Positions 14,802-20,933 of a stretch of DNA of 29,324 nt are shown here, one piece after another. The first letter of the stretch is position 1. Every line of letters begins with the position of its first letter. This DNA comes from a virus. The translations under genes were made by a program, and so were the position numbers. The stretch is from the IMG/VR virus record IMGVR_UViG_3300042691_003044, positions 1 to 29,324 of that record; one strand, written 5' to 3'. The notes under the pieces are model-generated. The model saw only the letters and a program-made list of their open reading frames with translations, ran no database searches and was not told where the DNA came from.

Positions 14802-15479
14802 TTATTTTATAAGTTCGTTAAAATATGTTCGACAATGTTCGATTCGTGTTTTCATCTCATTAACAACCGCTTCGTTATATTCAACGTGAAAAGCTTTTAC
14901 TCGTCTATCTTTCGGTATATGGTCGAAATTATGTAAAGCCACAACATCTCGAATAGTTTCTTCAGAGGGTTCGATTTCGTATTTTCCCCAAGCGGTTCGT
15001 CGTATTTCATCGTTTACAATTTCTTCAGGTGTATTAATTAAACAATAACTAATTAAAGCGTTTTTCTTTCCAGTGAGCCACATATAGCCCATTACTTGAT
15101 AATAGTAGTCTTTGTTTGGTAATTCGCTTTCAAAAAACGGGAAGGTATCACCTGACCAGCTACTTTTCACGTCAATAACTAAAGAGTGAGTAATTATGTC
15201 GGGTGTTCCTTTGATGTAGTCGTTCTCAAAATAATCTTCGTTCTTGGTTAAAAACTCGAAACCTAAAACGTCCTCAGCGAGTTCGATTGCTTTGTCTTCG
15301 ACTTCGTTACCTTTGTCAGTGTAACGGCTTTTAAACACCTTTTTAATACCGAACAAGTGTTCTTTTGCAAGTTCTTCGACGTAGGTCTTTGCGGTTTGAC
15401 TTAACACCTCAGATTTATTCCGAGGCGCTGTCATTATGCGTCCTAATTGTGAGCAACGTATTTTAAAATTATTTTTCAT
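14802..15479 (-). CDS. YqaJ-like (lambda exonuclease-type) viral recombinase
   Basis: A 225-residue nuclease of the PD-(D/E)xK fold. The catalytic signature is GTPD (D94) followed by the strand VIDVK (D103, K105), with an earlier acidic helix (KGNEVEDKAIEL) where family members place another acidic residue. A downstream YYYQVMGYMWLTGK matches the conserved Q-containing helix of YqaJ/lambda Exo. It resects double-stranded ends to give single strands for the Erf annealing protein, encoded two genes upstream. Together they form a phage recombination pair. The N-terminus (CSQLGRIMTAPR) is typical of the family in Bacteroidota phages. Confidence 0.85.
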   Translation of the reverse strand: MKNNFKIRCSQLGRIMTAPRNKSEVLSQTAKTYVEELAKEHLFGIKKVFKSRYTDKGNEVEDKAIELAEDVLGFEFLTKNEDYFENDYIKGTPDIITHSLVIDVKSSWSGDTFPFFESELPNKDYYYQVMGYMWLTGKKNALISYCLINTPEEIVNDEIRRTAWGKYEIEPSEETIRDVVALHNFDHIPKDRRVKAFHVEYNEAVVNEMKTRIEHCRTYFNELIK

Positions 15480-15627
15480 TACAATTGTCTTTTAAATAGT
15501 TTTCAATTAATTCTTGTATATTCCAGTAATCTTCAACGGATATTTGTTTAAAATTTTGAACTTCAAAACTTATAGACCAATAAGAAAAACCGTTTTCAAC
15601 GCTAATTATTTGTTCTTGAATCTTCAT
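15469..15627 (-). CDS. Small protein between the recombinase genes
   Basis: A 52-residue frame starting MKIQEQIISV. Its ATG overlaps the Erf stop (ATGA) and its end overlaps the nuclease start by 11 bases, so it is translationally coupled on both sides. It is acidic and aromatic (NGFSYWSISFEV, EDYWNIQELIENY). No family was recognised. Confidence 0.6.
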   Translation of the reverse strand: MKIQEQIISVENGFSYWSISFEVQNFKQISVEDYWNIQELIENYLKDNCNEK

Positions 15628-16151
15628 AATTCGTTTAATTTAGTTAATTGTTCTTTAGTTAGTTCAAACTTGGATAAGTCTTGTTTTGACACAGTGCCGT
15701 TTTTAATGCCCTCTAACGCTTTTAAAAATCTTTCTTGGCTTAATCCTTGTTTTTGACTTTTAACAGCCTCAGAAGCTAAATTACTATCATCATCGATTGA
15801 CTGCAACGACATAAGCGATTGCAATGTGTAACGACGGTAGTAGGTCACAGCCGACCCAATGCGCTGGGGGTCTTGTATTTCGGGTAACTTCATACAACTT
15901 ATCGTTCTATCATTCGAATCTATACAAATAATTTTCGTATAAACGTAACCATCCTCAATAGGCTGTAATAATAGAAGTCTGTTTTCAAGCAAGATAGGTT
16001 CAACTTCTTCAATTAATGCGTTAATGTCTGCGTAATTGTTTTTAAAGTGTGGATTCTTAGCGTTCTTCGCTATCTTTTTAATTGATTGTTTTGCGTTGTG
16101 CAACTTTTGTAGAAAGGTCGCAACCTCAACTGTTTCTTCTTGTTTTTTCAT
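15624..16151 (-). CDS. erf: Erf-family single-strand annealing protein
   Basis: A 175-residue protein. The ERF signature is clear: NPHFKNNYADINALIEEVEP at about 33-52, RIGSAVTYYRRYTLQSLMSL at about 97-116, then an acidic DDDSNLAS. Erf proteins form rings on single-stranded DNA and anneal complementary strands, allowing recombination or genome circularisation without RecA. The C-terminal 50 residues are a helical tail. It pairs with the YqaJ-like exonuclease downstream. The spacer before its start is of the A-rich type used throughout this early operon. Confidence 0.88.
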   Translation of the reverse strand: MKKQEETVEVATFLQKLHNAKQSIKKIAKNAKNPHFKNNYADINALIEEVEPILLENRLLLLQPIEDGYVYTKIICIDSNDRTISCMKLPEIQDPQRIGSAVTYYRRYTLQSLMSLQSIDDDSNLASEAVKSQKQGLSQERFLKALEGIKNGTVSKQDLSKFELTKEQLTKLNEL

Positions 16152-16163
16152 TTTATTTTGTTT

Positions 16164-16580
16164 TTAGATTTCTGCTAATTTAAGTAATTTACTTATTCGA
16201 TTTTCCAAAAGGACTAAATTTTTTAACTCGTTTACGTTAATATCGTCGACGGGCTTAATGTGGCAACGGGATTTTTCTTTAATCAACTCAATGTTTTCTT
16301 TTATTTCTTGGTAACCGTAACCTTCATACGTTGTTAAGACTTGTTTTATAGCGTGTATTACCGTTGAGTGGTCTCTACCGAAGTCTTTACCAGCATCTTG
16401 TAAGCATTTTCCGCTCATCCAGTTCCACACCATACCGATGTTACGCCAAATTACGACTTCTTGTTTTCGTGTTTTCAACAGTTCACCTTCAAAAATGTAA
16501 GGACAAGCTTCGTAAAAGTCGACCATTTCAAAAGACGATACCTCTATAATCTTTGCTATCTTACCTCGTTTGTATTTCAT
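16164..16580 (-). CDS. DnaA domain IV-like DNA-binding protein
   Basis: A 138-residue protein lacking an ATPase domain but carrying the DnaA C-terminal helix-turn-helix signature. KQEVVIWRNIGMVWNWMSG at about 39-57 takes the place of the R-H-I-A-M-Y helix, and DFGRDHSTVIHAIKQV (about 66-81) is nearly the DnaA box-binding motif GRDHTTVLHA. A charged helical C-terminus follows. In DnaA this domain binds DnaA boxes. As a stand-alone phage protein it may mark the phage origin, compete with host DnaA, or act as a repressor. It lies just before the Erf gene. The motif is clear; the role is inferred. Confidence 0.8.
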   Translation of the reverse strand: MKYKRGKIAKIIEVSSFEMVDFYEACPYIFEGELLKTRKQEVVIWRNIGMVWNWMSGKCLQDAGKDFGRDHSTVIHAIKQVLTTYEGYGYQEIKENIELIKEKSRCHIKPVDDINVNELKNLVLLENRISKLLKLAEI

Positions 16581-16698
16581 TTGATTTCGCTTTTAAGATT
16601 TGTAAATAAAGTTGCACATTGAAAGTTCCGCCTTTGTCGCCTTCGTGTTTCTTTTTAGTCCAATATTCGATTATTGTGTTTAAGTCTATGTAATTCAT
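16561..16698 (-). CDS. Small protein of unknown function
   Basis: I use the ATG at 16698 (45 residues, MNYIDLNTIIEYWTKKKHEG...). It lies one base after the upstream stop (TAG-A-ATG); the longer frame to 16770 would overlap the upstream gene by 71 bases. The C-terminus (GGTFNVQLYLQILKAKSNE) is a helix resembling short proteins common in Flavobacteriia phages. It overlaps the DnaA-like gene by 20 bases. The function is unknown. Confidence 0.55.
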   Translation of the reverse strand: MNYIDLNTIIEYWTKKKHEGDKGGTFNVQLYLQILKAKSNEIQTR

Positions 16699-16699
16699 T

Positions 16700-16927
16700 C
16701 TATTCTGATTTAAAGGTTTCGTTGTAGTATTGTTCAAAATTATACTCTTCTGTGTCTTCTCCCCATTCATTAGCCATTACACTTCCTGAACCATAACGAA
16801 CCCCAGCATTAAAAAAATCTTCTTTCTGCTCTTTCTCCATTTCTTTGGCTGCTTGTATATCTAAATCTACTAATCCTTTTTCTTTAAGGATTTGTTCAAC
16901 TAACCATTCTACTGCTGTTTGTTTCAT
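16700..16927 (-). CDS. Small acidic phage protein
   Basis: A 75-residue acidic protein. The N-terminus TAVEWLVEQI followed by KEMEKEQ...DFFNAG is a very common small phage protein pattern in Bacteroidota, of unknown function. The ATG overlaps the upstream stop (ATGA), showing coupling. Its base composition looks more AT-rich and CpG-poor than its neighbours. Confidence 0.68.
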   Translation of the reverse strand: MKQTAVEWLVEQILKEKGLVDLDIQAAKEMEKEQKEDFFNAGVRYGSGSVMANEWGEDTEEYNFEQYYNETFKSE

Positions 16928-17130
16928 AAGTCTATTTTATAATGGTTTAATGTATCGTTGAATTGCTCGTAAATTTTATCGAGCATCTCAAATTGATATT
17001 GTTCATAGTCTCCGTGTTTCCATTCGCTGCGAATCCAAGTTTTAAAGTAATTCAACGCTTCAAAATAGTCACTGCCTTTTAAATAGTGTTCTGCTTCGTC
17101 AAGGTCTTCAAATTCAAGTGTAATTTTCAT
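16924..17130 (-). CDS. Small acidic protein of unknown function
   Basis: A 68-residue, helical and strongly acidic/aromatic protein (EFEDLDEAEHYLKGSDYFEA, YEQYQFEMLDKIYEQF). Such negatively charged early proteins sometimes mimic DNA or bind host polymerase, but nothing here proves it. It sits 3 bases after the upstream stop and is coupled by ATGA to the next gene. Confidence 0.6.
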   Translation of the reverse strand: MKITLEFEDLDEAEHYLKGSDYFEALNYFKTWIRSEWKHGDYEQYQFEMLDKIYEQFNDTLNHYKIDL

Positions 17131-17133
17131 AGC

Positions 17134-17469
17134 TTAATAATTAATTGATTTTTGTTTTCTTTCTAAATAGTCGTCAATATATTCGTCGGGGTCGTGTTCG
17201 TAGTTTTCGTAGTACCAATTCTCAATCTCTTTGTTAATTTCGTCGTGTAAACTATCGTAAATGTCTGAAGTGATTCCGTGTTTTTCTAGGTCTTTCGGTT
17301 CAATAGCTATAAATTCCCCGAGGTCATCATCTAAAAACTCAAATCTCATTGAGTCGTATTCGCAAACGTAATCGTAAACTTGAAACTTTATATTAAAGTT
17401 GATGTTGTTAACAACGCATTCCGCCTGTTCTTCCCTCAAGTCGATGCTAAAATCTGTATACTTTTCCAT
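17134..17469 (-). CDS. Acidic early protein of unknown function
   Basis: A 111-residue, very acidic protein (runs such as FEFLDDDLGEFIAIEPKDLE and EHDPDEYIDDYLE). No known domain was recognised. The high Asp/Glu/Tyr content and early position would fit a host-takeover or DNA-mimic protein, as speculation only. The 11-base spacer before its ATG (AAACAAGAAAA after a TAA stop) is identical to the spacer before the gene at 17651. Confidence 0.6.
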   Translation of the reverse strand: MEKYTDFSIDLREEQAECVVNNINFNIKFQVYDYVCEYDSMRFEFLDDDLGEFIAIEPKDLEKHGITSDIYDSLHDEINKEIENWYYENYEHDPDEYIDDYLERKQKSINY

Positions 17470-17480
17470 TTTTCTTGTTT

Positions 17481-17651
17481 TTAAAGGTTATTATTAATAA
17501 GGTCAATTAGTTTGTTATATTGGTCGCGCAATTCAGTGTAAGCGTCAACTAATATTTGTTCGTTATCTTTTTTAGCCTGTTCAATTAATTGAGTGTACTC
17601 GTTTGCTTTTAATTGATAACCGATAAGTTTGTTTGATAGTTCTTGATTCAT
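17481..17651 (-). CDS. Small helical early protein
   Basis: A 56-residue frame (MNQELSNKLIGYQLKANEYT...), predicted almost entirely alpha-helical with Gln/Glu/Asn heptads. It is flanked on both sides by identical 11-base spacers, which supports translation. No family was recognised. Confidence 0.6.
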   Translation of the reverse strand: MNQELSNKLIGYQLKANEYTQLIEQAKKDNEQILVDAYTELRDQYNKLIDLINNNL

Positions 17652-17662
17652 TTTTCTTGTTT

Positions 17663-17737
17663 TTAAAGTGATTCAATGATTCCGATAATTAAACCGAGTA
17701 AATAAACTGCGAGTGCGAATTTTAAGAAGTTTTTCAT
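17663..17737 (-). CDS. 24-residue single-pass membrane peptide
   Basis: A short frame, MKNFLKFALAVYLLGLIIGI plus four residues. It has a basic N-terminus followed by one hydrophobic helix. It keeps the conserved 11-base spacer on both sides, which argues for real translation despite its size. The function is unknown; it may modify the membrane or be a small toxin-like peptide. Confidence 0.5.
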   Translation of the reverse strand: MKNFLKFALAVYLLGLIIGIIESL

Positions 17738-17748
17738 TATTCTTGTTT

Positions 17749-17982
17749 TTATTTTGATAAAAATTCAACTACTTGATTGATGCTTCTTGCTGTTCTGTTC
17801 CAAAATGAAACATTTAATTCGTTTGAGTAATTGTGTACTAAAAATTTAGCTCTTGAATCAAAACCAGAATTTTTGCTATCCAATGCTATTAACTTAAGCA
17901 CTAACACACCGTTAACGTATACACTTGTAAATTTGTCGTTTGTAAATTCGCAAACTTGTTTTTTTGTAGTTACTGTTTTCAT
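17749..17982 (-). CDS. First early gene, unknown function
   Basis: A 77-residue protein with a mixed beta/alpha pattern (FTSVYVNGVLVLKLIALDSK, ELNVSFWNRTARSINQVVEF). It is the first gene downstream of the host-type promoter 18015-18045, with a leader of roughly 25 bases that is A-rich just before the ATG. The position suggests expression at once after infection. No family was recognised. Confidence 0.62.
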   Translation of the reverse strand: MKTVTTKKQVCEFTNDKFTSVYVNGVLVLKLIALDSKNSGFDSRAKFLVHNYSNELNVSFWNRTARSINQVVEFLSK

Positions 17983-18014
17983 AATTCTTATTTTTTTCGT
18001 TGTTGATTACCTTA

Positions 18015-18045
18015 CAAATGTACATAACTTTTTTAAACGTGCAAA
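18015..18045 (-). promoter_or_regulatory. Host-type (Bacteroidota sigma-A) early promoter
   Basis: On the minus strand the -33 element TTTG (18045-18042) is separated by exactly 19 bases from the -7 element TACATTTG (18022-18015). This matches the Bacteroidota consensus TTTG-N19-TAnnTTTG. It directs transcription leftward into the gene at 17982 and the whole early block. It is the only place where I found both halves with the correct spacing in an intergenic region. Confidence 0.8.
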
Positions 18046-18107
18046 ACTTTTTTAATATTTTTTTCAATTATTTTTAGTTTTTCAATGTTTATGGGACTTT
18101 CGGGCAT

Positions 18108-18130
18108 AAAAAAAGCGGTGTTGCCACCGC
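18108..18130 (-). terminator. Rho-independent terminator after the exonuclease gene
   Basis: The minus strand forms GCGGTG-GCAA-CACCGC (a 6 bp GC-rich stem with a GNRA tetraloop) followed by seven T. It ends the leftward transcript that has gone around the genome and insulates the early promoter 60 bases further on. The remaining bases between 17983 and 18173 hold only the promoter and AT-rich sequence. Confidence 0.85.
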
Positions 18131-18173
18131 CTCTTTGCCTCAAACCTAACCGAAAAAACAAGATATTGCTAAT

Positions 18174-18950
18174 TTAACAAATATTTTTCTGTTTAATCTG
18201 AAATGTTAATAAGTCTGTGTAGGTCTTTTGATTGAAAATAAATGTTCCACCTCTGCAACTTTTACAACGCATTTGATATTTAATAGTTCCCGCTGCGGTT
18301 GCATACATTGCGTGACGTCTTATATTATAACTTGAGCAGTGAGGACACGAAAACTTTTCTTCGCCAAATACCACCCCGTAATGTTGAGTAGGTTTAATAT
18401 AAGGCTCTAATTTATGGTAAACTTGTTCTAAAATTTGAACGTCTTTTTTACAATAGTTAACCATCCGTTCTAAAGCTTCTTCATCTTTGTCTAAAACTAT
18501 CTTTCGCCAGGTATCGAACCCTCCGTTTTCAAGCTTACCTTGACCAAGTAAAACCTTACCCAAGTAATCGAGTTTATTAGAATTAAAATAGAAGCCATTT
18601 TTAGCCTTTTTAAGCGTGTCAATTGATACGTAGTGAGCTAACATATCAACGCCTTGCATAATCGCTCTTGTACGCAGCCATTTAGTATCAAAACGGTCTG
18701 AATTGTGTCCGACTATTTCGTGTGCTGAGTTTAGTACTTTAATAAAGTCCTTTAAAAGCTTCTTATCGTTTTGCTTTTTGTCCCACGTTAAAGAGTGAAC
18801 TTCGTCTTCGCCTTCCCACTTCCAACAAACACAGATAATTTTACGCTCTTCGATAATGTTGTCAGGGTCAATGTTTAAATTATATCCACTACGCCACGAA
18901 AAGACAATATTCGGGCTCACTTCGATGTCAAAGAATAAGCGTCTACGCAT
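18174..18950 (-). CDS. DnaQ-like 3'-5' exonuclease with C-terminal zinc ribbon
   Basis: A 258-residue DEDDy-type exonuclease. Exo I is FFDIE (D8, E10), Exo II is GHNSDRFD (81-88) and Exo III is YCKKD (Y166, D170). C202 and C205 with C229 and C232 make a four-cysteine zinc ribbon in the C-terminal 60 residues. Enzymes of this fold remove nucleotides from 3' ends in proofreading or repair. Here no polymerase is attached, so it is a free-standing nuclease. It lies between two terminators (18970-18994 and 18108-18130), separated from the lysis genes. Confidence 0.83.
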   Translation of the reverse strand: MRRRLFFDIEVSPNIVFSWRSGYNLNIDPDNIIEERKIICVCWKWEGEDEVHSLTWDKKQNDKKLLKDFIKVLNSAHEIVGHNSDRFDTKWLRTRAIMQGVDMLAHYVSIDTLKKAKNGFYFNSNKLDYLGKVLLGQGKLENGGFDTWRKIVLDKDEEALERMVNYCKKDVQILEQVYHKLEPYIKPTQHYGVVFGEEKFSCPHCSSYNIRRHAMYATAAGTIKYQMRCKSCRGGTFIFNQKTYTDLLTFQIKQKNIC

Positions 18951-18969
18951 AAAAAAAGGTTAGGTAAAT

Positions 18970-18994
18970 AAAAAAAGCGGTTGTTATTCCGCTT
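18970..18994 (-). terminator. Terminator embedded in the end of the lysin gene
   Basis: The minus strand forms AAGCGG-AATAACAA-CCGCTT followed by a T-run. The 5' arm and loop contain the final codons and the TAA stop of the L,D-transpeptidase-like gene. Ribosomes finishing that gene would cover the hairpin, so termination could depend on translation. It would end the lysis transcript and limit expression of the exonuclease gene. Confidence 0.72.
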
Positions 18995-19541
18995 CAAACT
19001 CGTCTACAATTACGAAAGACCAAGTTCGCTGTGGTTTAAATAGATTAAGAATCTTAACGTAGTCAGGCGTGTTATTGAATACAAGACAACCTTCTGACCA
19101 ACCACCTATCTCACTAACTACAATTGAAGATTTAAGATTGTGTGTTGCAGCGTGAAAGTTAAACCCTCTAATATCGTTCTTTATTTCGGTAGTTGGGTTC
19201 GTTTTTCCGTCTACGGTGAAGTCTCTACGATAAGGAAAACCTTTTACTTGAATTCCCGCTGGAGTTTTACCACGGTGCAACCCTAATTTATAGCCGTCGT
19301 AATTCCATAAGTTAGCCTCAACAACTCCCGAACCTTTGTGTCCTTTGTTTGTGGTGCAAGTTGTAACCGTCACGAATTTCGACCCGTTAAAAATGTAACA
19401 TTTATCGTCGAATAGGTTCGCAGCATCTTCGTTTGAGCGTACAAATAAAGCCCAATAATTAGAAGGTATACTTTCGAAGGTATCTAAGGATTTAACCTTT
19501 TCCAAAAGTTGTTTGTCGGTGTATTTTCTTACGTTGTTCAT
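18984..19541 (-). CDS. L,D-transpeptidase-like lysin (YkuD-type)
   Basis: A 185-residue protein. Residues about 128-158 contain the YkuD-like catalytic pattern: FNFHAATHN (H130 or H134) followed by GWSEGCLVF with the candidate nucleophile C152. The preceding LGLHRGKTPAGIQVKG strand fits the same fold. L,D-transpeptidase-fold proteins act on peptidoglycan stem peptides. Next to a holin and a candidate spanin this protein most likely serves as the endolysin. No signal peptide is visible, so export would need the holin. No canonical lysozyme, amidase or CHAP gene was found, which supports this reading. Confidence 0.68.
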   Translation of the reverse strand: MNNVRKYTDKQLLEKVKSLDTFESIPSNYWALFVRSNEDAANLFDDKCYIFNGSKFVTVTTCTTNKGHKGSGVVEANLWNYDGYKLGLHRGKTPAGIQVKGFPYRRDFTVDGKTNPTTEIKNDIRGFNFHAATHNLKSSIVVSEIGGWSEGCLVFNNTPDYVKILNLFKPQRTWSFVIVDEFEAE

Positions 19542-20005
19542 AACCCTATTTTTTTATTTGCTCTTAAAAGTAAAACAATTAACAATACAAGTCCAAGAAT
19601 AACAGCTAAAACTTTAAGAGTTGAGCTTAATGAAGTCTTTTTTTCCGCTTGTATTTCTTTGCGGTCTGTCTTTGCGTCTTGTTTTAATTGTAGTCTGTCC
19701 GTCTTTGCGTCTTGCTGAATCTGTTCTTTGATTATTTTATATTCAGTCTTGGTTTGATAGCGTGTTTTTGGAACGTAAACCGTGTTATTTTGAACAATAG
19801 TGTCTCGATAGTTGTAAAAGTATTCTTTGAATCCGTCTTTTATTACTGAGTCTCTAAAGTAAACTCGAACCGTGTCTATTCTTGTTTCAATCTTAGCACC
19901 TTTTTTAATCGCTTTGTTTATATGGTAGGAAGCTGAACACCTAAATAGTAAAACATAAGCTAAAACAAGCGCTAAAATAAACGTGAATTTATTTGTGTTT
20001 ATCAT
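19538..20005 (-). CDS. Candidate unimolecular spanin (u-spanin)
   Basis: A 155-residue protein with two membrane signals. An N-terminal hydrophobic segment (residues about 8-22, FTFILALVLAYVLLF) ends at a single Cys (C23). A C-terminal transmembrane helix is at about 130-147 (LKVLAVILGLVLLIVLLL). Between them lies a periplasm-sized coiled coil including two QDAKTDR repeats. A lipobox-like N-terminus plus C-terminal helix is the layout of u-spanins such as T1 gp11, which fuse inner and outer membranes at lysis. The Arg just before C23 departs from a good lipobox, so an Rz-like inner-membrane protein is an alternative. It is coupled by 4-base overlaps to the holin and lysin genes. Confidence 0.6.
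   Translation of the reverse strand: MINTNKFTFILALVLAYVLLFRCSASYHINKAIKKGAKIETRIDTVRVYFRDSVIKDGFKEYFYNYRDTIVQNNTVYVPKTRYQTKTEYKIIKEQIQQDAKTDRLQLKQDAKTDRKEIQAEKKTSLSSTLKVLAVILGLVLLIVLLLRANKKIGL
19664..19714. repeat. Short in-frame direct repeat in the candidate spanin
   Basis: An 18-base unit at 19664-19681 recurs at 19697-19714 with one mismatch, 33 bases apart. It encodes the 11-residue period containing QDAKTDR twice in the coiled coil. Such units can expand or contract and so adjust coil length. Confidence 0.7.
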
Positions 20006-20427
20006 TCTTGTAGTTCTTTTTTAACGTCTTTAACCTTTCGAACTAAGTTGGTAATCTTGGTTATAAACGAATACCCTTTAACCTTGGTGAAACTTTCATC
20101 CATTGACTTGACCTCTATTGAAATAAGAACCAATGCAAGTAACTTTGTGCTGAGGTGGTCAACAGCTACGACTGTCTGAGTTAAGTCGTTAAGAATATAA
20201 TAATCCGTGGCGTAAGTAATGATAACCGCAGCACAATAAGTTATAAGTTTAGGTACGAATCCGTGACGTAACTTTTTAGACTGGATGCTTTCGCCTACAT
20301 TGTGCGCTTTCCAAACACCGAAAAAAGTGTCTATAATCGTAGATAAGGCGACAAGTAAAACGATAAATTTAATCGGACTTAAAAAGACCAGCAACGAATT
20401 AAATAAAGTAATAAAATAAGTTTTCAA
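20002..20427 (-). CDS. Holin (phage holin family 4)
   Basis: A 141-residue membrane protein. Three hydrophobic segments are at about 15-38 (IKFIVLLVALSTIIDTFFGV), 60-78 (LITYCAAVIITYATDYYI) and 93-106. The signature TIIDTFFGVWKAH followed by SIQSKKLRHGFVPKL is that of holin family 4, common in Bacteroidota and Firmicutes phages. The C-terminus is basic. Holins form holes in the inner membrane at a set time and release or activate the lysin. It is coupled to the connector gene upstream and the spanin-like gene downstream by 4-base overlaps, forming one lysis cassette. Confidence 0.85.
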   Translation of the reverse strand: MKTYFITLFNSLLVFLSPIKFIVLLVALSTIIDTFFGVWKAHNVGESIQSKKLRHGFVPKLITYCAAVIITYATDYYILNDLTQTVVAVDHLSTKLLALVLISIEVKSMDESFTKVKGYSFITKITNLVRKVKDVKKELQE

Positions 20428-20933
20428 AGTACTAAAATTTGAGTTGTGTAACCTGTGTCTTCTTTTCGACTTGGTCTGATATCCGAGTCTTTATTTAACT
20501 CTGAAATAAATTCAGGAAATAAGTCTTTATTTTCCTTTAAATATCTGAATAATCTTGCTTCGTAGAAACTTGCTTTCTGCCCGTAGTGTTCCATTGAAAA
20601 AGCGACTTCGTTTTGAGTAACTGCGTTTGAATAGTCGCCAAATTGCTGTTGGATTCCTTTGTTTTTAAGTTGGTACGATAAGCCGAAAACAGCATCTTCA
20701 GCCGAACGCCACGCTACGACTGGTTGAATATAAGTGACAAGTGTTTCTTCGTCGTTATTTAAAGTCTGCGCATTGTAACCAGTTAGCATATAATTGTAAA
20801 AATACGTTCCGAGAATTGGTTGAACACGCATATCGCTTTGAGTTCGAATATACGGGGTTACGTCGTTAACGTCTACGTTTGCCGTTATAGGTGTTTGCGT
20901 CTTTAAGTAGTTTTCAGTTATAAAGTAAATCAT
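20424..20933 (-). CDS. Head-tail connector (DUF6712-like)
   Basis: A 169-residue, mostly helical protein. The pattern (FITENYLKTQTPITANVDVN, YIRTQSDMRVQPILGTYFYN, PVVAWRSAEDAVFGLSYQLK) matches DUF6712-type proteins that follow the portal in Bacteroidota phages and are thought to be head-completion adaptors below the portal ring. It is coupled by ATGA to portal and holin genes. Assignment as connector is from family and position. Confidence 0.72.
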   Translation of the reverse strand: MIYFITENYLKTQTPITANVDVNDVTPYIRTQSDMRVQPILGTYFYNYMLTGYNAQTLNNDEETLVTYIQPVVAWRSAEDAVFGLSYQLKNKGIQQQFGDYSNAVTQNEVAFSMEHYGQKASFYEARLFRYLKENKDLFPEFISELNKDSDIRPSRKEDTGYTTQILVL

